A stretch of 18,378 nucleotides of DNA, from positions 1 through 18,378 of the forward strand of contig CAJUFF010000018.1 of the NCBI GenBank assembly GCA_910585505.1, in the 5' to 3' direction. The stretch comes from an uncultured Ruminiclostridium sp. (GTDB taxonomy: Bacteria > Bacillota > Clostridia > Oscillospirales > Ruminococcaceae). Shown in pieces: positions 13,344 through 18,378 of the stretch; the first letter of the stretch is position 1; each line of letters begins with the position of its first letter. A program made the translations under genes and the position numbers. The notes beneath the pieces are model-generated. The model saw nothing but the letters and a program-made list of their open reading frames with translations. It did not search any database and was not told where the DNA came from.

Positions 13344-15011
13344 ATGAAAAACACGGAAAAATACACCAGAAACTATTTTATGCCCCCATGCGCCTGTCTC
13401 GACTGGGCAAAAAAAGAATATATAAACAAATCTCCTATTTGGTGCAGCGTAGACCTTAGAGACGGAAATCAGGCCTTGGTAGTTCCTATGACATTGGAAG
13501 AAAAACTGGAATTTTTCAAGTTTCTTGTTAAAATAGGCTTCAAGGAAATAGAAATCGGCTTCCCTGCCGCCTCGGAAACAGAATATGAATTCTGTCGCAA
13601 GTTAATAGAAAAAAAGCTTATTCCCGATGACGTAACCATACAAGTACTCACGCAGTCCCGCGAACATATCATTAAAAAGACTTTCGAAGCTTTAAGGGGC
13701 GCAAAAAATGCGGTAGTGCACCTTTATAACTCCACTTCCTTAGCCCAGCGGGAACAGGTTTTCAAAAAATCCAAGAAAGAAATAATCGATATAGCCGTAA
13801 GCGGCGCAAGGCTCTTTTTAAAATATGCGAAGGAATTTGACGGGAATTTTACTTTTGAATACTCTCCGGAAAGCTTTACGGGAACCGAACCCGAATTTGC
13901 TTTGGAAATATGCAACGAGGTGCTTAAGGTATGGGAACCGTCTCCGGAAAAAAAGGTTATAATAAATCTTCCGGTAACGGTGGAGCTCTCGCTTCCTCAC
14001 GTTTACGCCTGTCAGATCGAGTATATGTGCAAAAATCTTTACAAAAGAGAGCACGTAATCGTTTCCCTGCATCCGCACAATGACCGCGGCTGCGGCGTGG
14101 CCGATACCGAGCTTGGACTGCTGGCCGGAGCGGATAGAGTTGAGGGCACGCTGTTCGGAAACGGTGAAAGAACGGGAAATGCGGATATAGTTACTTTGGC
14201 ACTGAATATGTATACGCACGGCGTTGACCCAAAACTGGATTTCGGAAATATACCGGCGGTTGTAGCGATGTACGAAAAAACGACCGGAATGAAGGTGGGA
14301 GAAAGACAGCCATACGGGGGGGCGCTTGTGTACGCCGCTTTCTCCGGCTCCCATCAGGACGCTATCGCAAAAGGAATGAAATGGCGCGAGGAAAAAAACG
14401 TTCCTTACTGGACGGTACCTTACCTCCCCATTGATCCAAAAGACGTGGGCAGACAGTACGAAAGCGACGTTATCCGCATAAACAGTCAGAGCGGAAAGGG
14501 CGGAATAGGATTCCTGCTTCAGAAAAAATTTGGCGTAGACCTGCCCCCGAAATTCCGCGAAACGGTAAGCTACACAATAAAAGGAATTTCCGACAAACAT
14601 CATCAGGAGCTTACTCCCGATGAGATATACGGCGCATTTACCGAAAACTTTGTCAATGTGGAAAAACACATTAGGTTCAAAGAGGTTCATTTCGTTCCCG
14701 GCGACGAATACGAAGCGCGGCTTACCATTGTACAAAACAACAGAGAAAGAATAATTTCCGGAAAAGGAAACGGCCGCCTTGACGCGGTAAGCGACGCTCT
14801 CAGACGATGTATGGGAATTACTTTCACTATTTGCTCCTATAATGAGCACGCCCTTAACACCGGCTCCAAATCAAAAGCAATATCCTATGTTGAAATAGCG
14901 GATAAAAACGGAATTGTTACATGGGGATCCGGAATCCACAGCGATATTATTACATCTTCGGTAAAGGGACTTTTAAGCGCTCTTAATTTAAGCGGTATTT
15001 TTAAATCCTAA
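13344..15011 (+). CDS. leuA: 2-isopropylmalate synthase, yeast/actinobacterial (LeuA2) type
   Basis: Catalyses acetyl-CoA + 2-oxoisovalerate to 2-isopropylmalate, the committed step of leucine synthesis. The ATG at 13344 is chosen (555 aa) because AAAGGAG lies 5 nt upstream and the in-frame ATG at 13281 lies in the T-box terminator. The N-terminal DRE-TIM barrel has PIWCSVDLRDGNQAL (31-45, R39/D40 metal and substrate region), GFPAASETEYEF, and HPHNDRGCG (243-251, two metal-binding histidines), then GNGERTGNAD. The C-terminal roughly 125 residues (from about 430) match the LeuA dimer/leucine-feedback domain (FKEVHFVPGDEYEA, ending NEHALNTGSKSKAISYVEIA). Length and PxWCSxDLRDGNQAL identify the longer class rather than the E. 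coli class. Regulation is by the leucine T-box. It stands alone; no leuB, leuC or leuD is in the window. Confidence 0.94.
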   Translation: MKNTEKYTRNYFMPPCACLDWAKKEYINKSPIWCSVDLRDGNQALVVPMTLEEKLEFFKFLVKIGFKEIEIGFPAASETEYEFCRKLIEKKLIPDDVTIQVLTQSREHIIKKTFEALRGAKNAVVHLYNSTSLAQREQVFKKSKKEIIDIAVSGARLFLKYAKEFDGNFTFEYSPESFTGTEPEFALEICNEVLKVWEPSPEKKVIINLPVTVELSLPHVYACQIEYMCKNLYKREHVIVSLHPHNDRGCGVADTELGLLAGADRVEGTLFGNGERTGNADIVTLALNMYTHGVDPKLDFGNIPAVVAMYEKTTGMKVGERQPYGGALVYAAFSGSHQDAIAKGMKWREEKNVPYWTVPYLPIDPKDVGRQYESDVIRINSQSGKGGIGFLLQKKFGVDLPPKFRETVSYTIKGISDKHHQELTPDEIYGAFTENFVNVEKHIRFKEVHFVPGDEYEARLTIVQNNRERIISGKGNGRLDAVSDALRRCMGITFTICSYNEHALNTGSKSKAISYVEIADKNGIVTWGSGIHSDIITSSVKGLLSALNLSGIFKS

Positions 15012-15054
15012 TTTATTTGCTGTATCAGTATCGTTAACCTTGTTAAAAATAATA

Positions 15055-15083
15055 TTGACTTGCAAAATTTTTCCGTTTATGTT
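15055..15083 (+). promoter_or_regulatory. Putative promoter of the fusion gene
   Basis: TTGACT (15055-15060), a 17-nt spacer, then TATGTT (15078-15083), 38 nt before the ATG at 15121. It implies transcription independent of the leuA T-box, although no terminator separates leuA from this gene. Confidence 0.5.
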
Positions 15084-15120
15084 AAAATTAAAAAATACAA
15101 TAAATGAAAGGACAATTAAT

Positions 15121-17643
15121 ATGAAAATCAGCTTTTCAACCCTTGCGTGCCCCGATTTTGAATGGACAGACATATATTCGATGGCCAAAGACTTTAACTT
15201 TGACGGTATCGAAATACGAGGACTTGGCTCGGATATATTTTCCGTTAAAGCCAAGCCCTTTACGGAAGCGCAGCTTCCCAAAACAACGGCGAAGCTCAAA
15301 AAATTAGGACTTGAAATCCCATGTATATCTTCCGGTGCCTGTCTTAAATTTACGGACAAATCAGAGGAAAACCGTAAAGAAATAACCGCCTACGCAAAAT
15401 TGGCTCACAGTCTTGACTCATCTTATATCCGAATACTTGCCGATCTTGAGCCTATGCCGGAAGGCGAAGTGGATGATGAAGCCATAGTAGAGGAACTGAA
15501 AAAGCTGGTTCCCGTTGCCGAGGAATACAACGTTACCCTTCTTGTGGAAACAAACGGCGTGTATAGCAACACCAAGCGCCTTAAAAAAGTACTTGACAAG
15601 GTGGCGAGCAGAAAGGTTGCCGCTCTTTGGGATATGCACCACCCTTACCGTTTCAACGGTGAATCTCCGGAAGAAACGGCAGCCAACTTAGGGGAATACA
15701 TTAAATACGTTCATACAAAGGACAGCGTCTGCAAAGACGGAAAAATTGAATACAAGCTTATGGGCGAAGGTGATTTGCCGATAAAAGAAATGCTGGAAGC
15801 TTTAAAAAGCTTGGGATATAACGGCTATGTTTCTCTGGAATGGGTAAAACAATGGTCAAATAACCTTTGCGACGCGGGCGTAGTGGTTCCCCACTACGCA
15901 AGCTTTATGGCTCCCTACAAGGTTCAACACAAACACCCTCTTCAGGACAACAACACCAAAACCGGCAAATATGTATGGCCAAAAGAGCGATTGATAGATT
16001 ATACATTCCCTGATATTTTGGACAGAATCTGTGAGGAATTTCCAAATCAATACGCATTCCGCTATACCGAGCTGGAATACACGAGAACATATCCCGAATT
16101 CCGTGACGATGTAGACAATTTTGCCAGAGCGCTTCTGGCCATGGGCGTTAAAAAAGGAGATCATGTGGCAATATGGGCCACCAATGTTCCAGCTTGGTAT
16201 ATAACCTTTTGGGCCACAACCAAAGTAGGCGCGGTGTTGGTAACGGTAAACACTGCCTATAAAATTCACGAGGCAGAATACCTGTTGAAACAGTCGGATA
16301 CTCACACTCTCGTTATGGTAGAGGGATTCAAGGACAGCGACTATGCTGGAATAATCAGGGAAATCTGTCCGGAGCTTGAAAATTCGGAAAAAGGACAGCT
16401 TCACTCGGCGCGTCTCCCTGTTCTCAAAAACATTGTCACAGTCGGTTTTGAAATGAATGGCTGCTATACATGGGAAGAAGCGTCAAAAAAAGCCGAGGAG
16501 GTTCCCTACACCGAAGTGGAAAAAATACGGCGCACCATAGACAAGCACGATGTATGCAATATGCAGTACACTTCAGGAACCACCGGATTCCCCAAGGGAG
16601 TAATGCTCACTCACTACAACGTTGTAAACAACGGCAAGGCCATCGGTGACTGCATGGACTTATCCACCGCCGACCGCATGATGATACAGGTTCCTATGTT
16701 CCACTGCTTCGGAATGGTTCTGGCAATGACCGCCTCAATGACTCATGGCGTTACAATGTCCCCTATTCCCGCTTTTTCACCCCGTAAAAGCCTGAATTGT
16801 ATCAATAAGGAAAAGATAACCTGCTTCCATGGTGTGCCGACTATGTTTATCGCCATGTTAGGCCACGAAGATTTCCCCAAAACCGATTTTTCCCATATGA
16901 GAACAGGAATAATGGCGGGCTCCCCCTGCCCTATAAAGACCATGGAAGAAGTAATAGAAAAAATGCACATGAGCGAAATTTGTATTACCTACGGCCAAAC
17001 CGAAGCTTCCCCTGCCACAACTATGAGCAAAACCACCGACAGTATAGAAACCCGCGTAAACACCGTTGGCGGCCCGATATTCGGCGTTGAGTGCCGAATC
17101 GTTGATCCCGAAACCAACGAGGAGGTACCCGACAATGTGGACGGAGAATTCGTGGCAAGGGGCTACAATATTATGAAGGGCTATTACAAGATGCCCGAAG
17201 CCACCGCCGCCGCGATAGACGAAGACGGCTGGCTCCATACGGGCGACCTTTTAAGGAGACTCCCCGACGGCAACTTCAAGGTAACCGGGCGCATAAAGGA
17301 TATGATAATCCGCGGCGGAGAAAATATTTATCCCAAGGAAATAGAGGACTTTCTGTACACTCACCCAAAAGTAAAGGACGTACAGGTAATCGGCGTTCCC
17401 GATAAGGACTATGGCGAAGAGATAATGGCGTGTATTATTCTTCAGGACGGGGAGGAATCATCCGAGGATGAAATAAAAAAATTCGTTCTCGACCATATGG
17501 CTAAGCATAAGGTTCCTCGTTATGTGGATTTCGTAATGGAATTTCCCATGAACGCGGCTGGAAAAATACTGAAATATAAAATGCGTGAAAACGCCGTTGA
17601 AAAGCTGGGTCTTCAGAATGCCAAAAAAATAGTCACAGCATAA
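15121..17643 (+). CDS. Fusion: xylose-isomerase-like TIM barrel + AMP-forming acyl-CoA synthetase
   Basis: 840 aa. The ATG at 15121 is used (GAAAGGA about 8 nt upstream); the frame continues upstream to 15040 but crosses the promoter. Residues 1-265 are a sugar phosphate isomerase/epimerase-type (AP endonuclease 2 fold) barrel with all four expected metal ligands: E143 (LVETNG), D171 (LWDMHH), H198 (YVHTKD) and E240 (VSLEW). A linker of about 25 residues leads to an acyl-CoA synthetase (about 290-835) with YTSGTTGFPKG (483-493), PMFHCFGM, YGQTEAS (624-630), WLHTGD (704-709), GRIKDMIIRGGENIYPKEIE and catalytic K815 (NAAGKILK). This half closely resembles YngI-type medium/long-chain acyl-CoA ligases, which adenylate a carboxylate and transfer it to CoA. 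Both halves look active. The barrel substrate is unknown; the fusion suggests that one pathway uses both reactions, or sequential action. It follows leuA by 109 bp. Confidence 0.88.
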   Translation: MKISFSTLACPDFEWTDIYSMAKDFNFDGIEIRGLGSDIFSVKAKPFTEAQLPKTTAKLKKLGLEIPCISSGACLKFTDKSEENRKEITAYAKLAHSLDSSYIRILADLEPMPEGEVDDEAIVEELKKLVPVAEEYNVTLLVETNGVYSNTKRLKKVLDKVASRKVAALWDMHHPYRFNGESPEETAANLGEYIKYVHTKDSVCKDGKIEYKLMGEGDLPIKEMLEALKSLGYNGYVSLEWVKQWSNNLCDAGVVVPHYASFMAPYKVQHKHPLQDNNTKTGKYVWPKERLIDYTFPDILDRICEEFPNQYAFRYTELEYTRTYPEFRDDVDNFARALLAMGVKKGDHVAIWATNVPAWYITFWATTKVGAVLVTVNTAYKIHEAEYLLKQSDTHTLVMVEGFKDSDYAGIIREICPELENSEKGQLHSARLPVLKNIVTVGFEMNGCYTWEEASKKAEEVPYTEVEKIRRTIDKHDVCNMQYTSGTTGFPKGVMLTHYNVVNNGKAIGDCMDLSTADRMMIQVPMFHCFGMVLAMTASMTHGVTMSPIPAFSPRKSLNCINKEKITCFHGVPTMFIAMLGHEDFPKTDFSHMRTGIMAGSPCPIKTMEEVIEKMHMSEICITYGQTEASPATTMSKTTDSIETRVNTVGGPIFGVECRIVDPETNEEVPDNVDGEFVARGYNIMKGYYKMPEATAAAIDEDGWLHTGDLLRRLPDGNFKVTGRIKDMIIRGGENIYPKEIEDFLYTHPKVKDVQVIGVPDKDYGEEIMACIILQDGEESSEDEIKKFVLDHMAKHKVPRYVDFVMEFPMNAAGKILKYKMRENAVEKLGLQNAKKIVTA

Positions 17644-17728
17644 ATTTTACGATTTCCTTTTCTCTTGCTTGTCACCTGTAGTATTACAAAAATGTCACCG
17701 AAAAAAGCTGAAATGTAACTGCTTTCAA

Positions 17729-17757
17729 TGTAAACAGAAACTTCTTTTTGATATAAT
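17729..17757 (+). promoter_or_regulatory. Putative promoter of the lipoprotein gene
   Basis: TGATATAAT, an extended -10 with perfect TATAAT (17752-17757). The -35 at 17-nt spacing (TGTAAA, 17729-17734) is weak. Confidence 0.5.
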
Positions 17758-17791
17758 ATGTCAGTAATAAAAACAAAAAGGAGCGCGGATA

Positions 17792-18238
17792 ATGAAAAGA
17801 GCAGCTAAAATCATAACGGTTTTGACATTTATACTGTATACTCTCGCTTTCACCGGATGCACGTTTAGGATCGTCAACAATTTCGGTATTGCGGATGTCA
17901 AATCCTTTGTTCTAACACTGTCGAACGACTGCAAAAGCGACATTTACGGTTACAGGATCGAATATTACCTTGACGGAAAACCGATAGGGGGACAAGTCGT
18001 AATAAACGCCGATGAAAGTAAATTAAGCAAAAAACAAAATATGAAAGCAGTATTTGACGAAAATTTTTTTCCCGATGAAGCCGATATTTCGGAGTTTCAG
18101 ATTGAAATTTACGTATTGGACGAAAATCTGAACGAATCCGAGCCAACTGATATTGTTGCGATTTCGGCGGAGTATGGGAAAAAATATGAGATATCGGTAA
18201 ACGGAAGTTTTGAGGATGGGTTCAAGGCAGAATTATAG
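17792..18238 (+). CDS. Small probable lipoprotein of unknown function
   Basis: 148 aa. A lysine/arginine-bearing start (MKRAAK) leads to a hydrophobic stretch and then LAFTGCTF, with C23 as the likely lipidated cysteine. Phe at -3 departs from the usual Leu/Val/Ile, so lipidation is likely rather than certain. The mature part (about 125 residues) reads as a beta-sandwich-like domain: alternating hydrophobic strands such as KSFVLTLSND, YGYRIEYYLDGKPIGGQ and FQIEIYVLDENLNES, with a strongly acidic character. AAAAGGAG lies 8 nt before the ATG. It is a monocistronic unit closed by the terminator at 18272-18318. I do not recognise the family. Confidence 0.75.
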   Translation: MKRAAKIITVLTFILYTLAFTGCTFRIVNNFGIADVKSFVLTLSNDCKSDIYGYRIEYYLDGKPIGGQVVINADESKLSKKQNMKAVFDENFFPDEADISEFQIEIYVLDENLNESEPTDIVAISAEYGKKYEISVNGSFEDGFKAEL

Positions 18239-18271
18239 TAAAAAGATTTTTACAAACTATTAGCATAAGCA

Positions 18272-18318
18272 AAAATCCCCTTTTGACAACATTTCGACTG
18301 TTGTTAAAAGGGGATTTT
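18272..18318 (+). terminator. Strong intrinsic terminator, probably bidirectional
   Basis: A 20-bp stem with one G-U (18272-18291 with 18299-18318), loop TTTCGAC, containing TCCCC/GGGGA. An A-run on the left and a T-run on the right let it work on either strand. It ends the lipoprotein gene. Confidence 0.88.
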
Positions 18319-18362
18319 AATTTGAGAATAGTGTTATACTAATACTGTTAACCAATTAAAAA

Positions 18363-18378
18363 ATGGAAAAAACGGTTT
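18363..18378 (+). other. Possible start of a further gene, cut by the window end
   Basis: ATGGAAAAAACGGTTT begins at 18363 after an AT-rich stretch, but there is no clear ribosome binding site, so this is a weak suggestion only. Confidence 0.15.

Noticed and set aside
13818..14849. 343-codon open frame on the minus strand
   Set aside because: It lies wholly inside leuA, has no ribosome binding site or family resemblance, and leuA is unmistakable on the plus strand.
15040..15120. 27-residue N-terminal extension of the fusion protein
   Set aside because: It overlaps the -35/-10 promoter at 15055-15083, and GAAAGGA precedes the ATG at 15121, which begins a normal barrel strand.
15856..16404. 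182-codon open frame on the minus strand
   Set aside because: It is antisense to the fusion gene, whose plus-strand motifs are continuous; no start signals were seen.

Overview
The window looks like chromosomal DNA of a low-to-medium GC Firmicute, most likely a gut-type Clostridia (Oscillospiraceae/Lachnospiraceae-like). The reasons are the GGAGG-type ribosome binding sites, TTG and GTG starts, sigma-A-like promoters, a T-box leader before leuA, a G5/M23 peptidase, a GH25 lysozyme, and protein-level resemblance to clostridial families. This assignment is an inference from sequence style; no rRNA is present to confirm it.

Layout, left to right. Positions 1-3168: a 937-aa FtsX-type permease flanked on both sides by repeat-like non-coding DNA. 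Positions 3169-5123: a two-gene tRNA unit, a TtcA-like PP-loop thiolase overlapped by a divergent class II CCA-adding-type nucleotidyltransferase that has lost several signature residues. Positions 5341-7107: two accessory genes with their own promoters, an unusual protein with regularly spaced Ser-Phe pairs and a probable GT-A-like glycosyltransferase. Positions 7163-10844: a cell-wall block. A membrane-anchored LysM/G5/M23 peptidase runs rightward and its stop codon abuts that of a leftward secreted GH25 lysozyme, which is preceded by a GNAT acetyltransferase.

Positions 10910-12845 are mobile-element debris: a decayed IS3-type orfA, then a gene of unknown function split by an apparently intact 1114-bp IS630-family element. 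The IS630 transposase is encoded in two frames joined by a textbook -1 frameshift signal (A AAA AAA plus a stem-loop).

Positions 12988-15011: a consensus promoter, a leucine (CUC) T-box with terminator, and a yeast/actinobacterial-type leuA. Positions 15121-17643: an 840-aa in-frame fusion of a xylose-isomerase-like TIM barrel with an acyl-CoA synthetase, from its own promoter. Positions 17792-18318: a small probable lipoprotein and a strong terminator.

Most notable: (i) the isomerase/epimerase-acyl-CoA synthetase fusion, (ii) the compact frameshift signal of the IS630 element, (iii) the CCA-like enzyme with altered base-selection motif beside TtcA, and (iv) the SF-repeat protein. No CRISPR array, tRNA, rRNA or phage module was seen.
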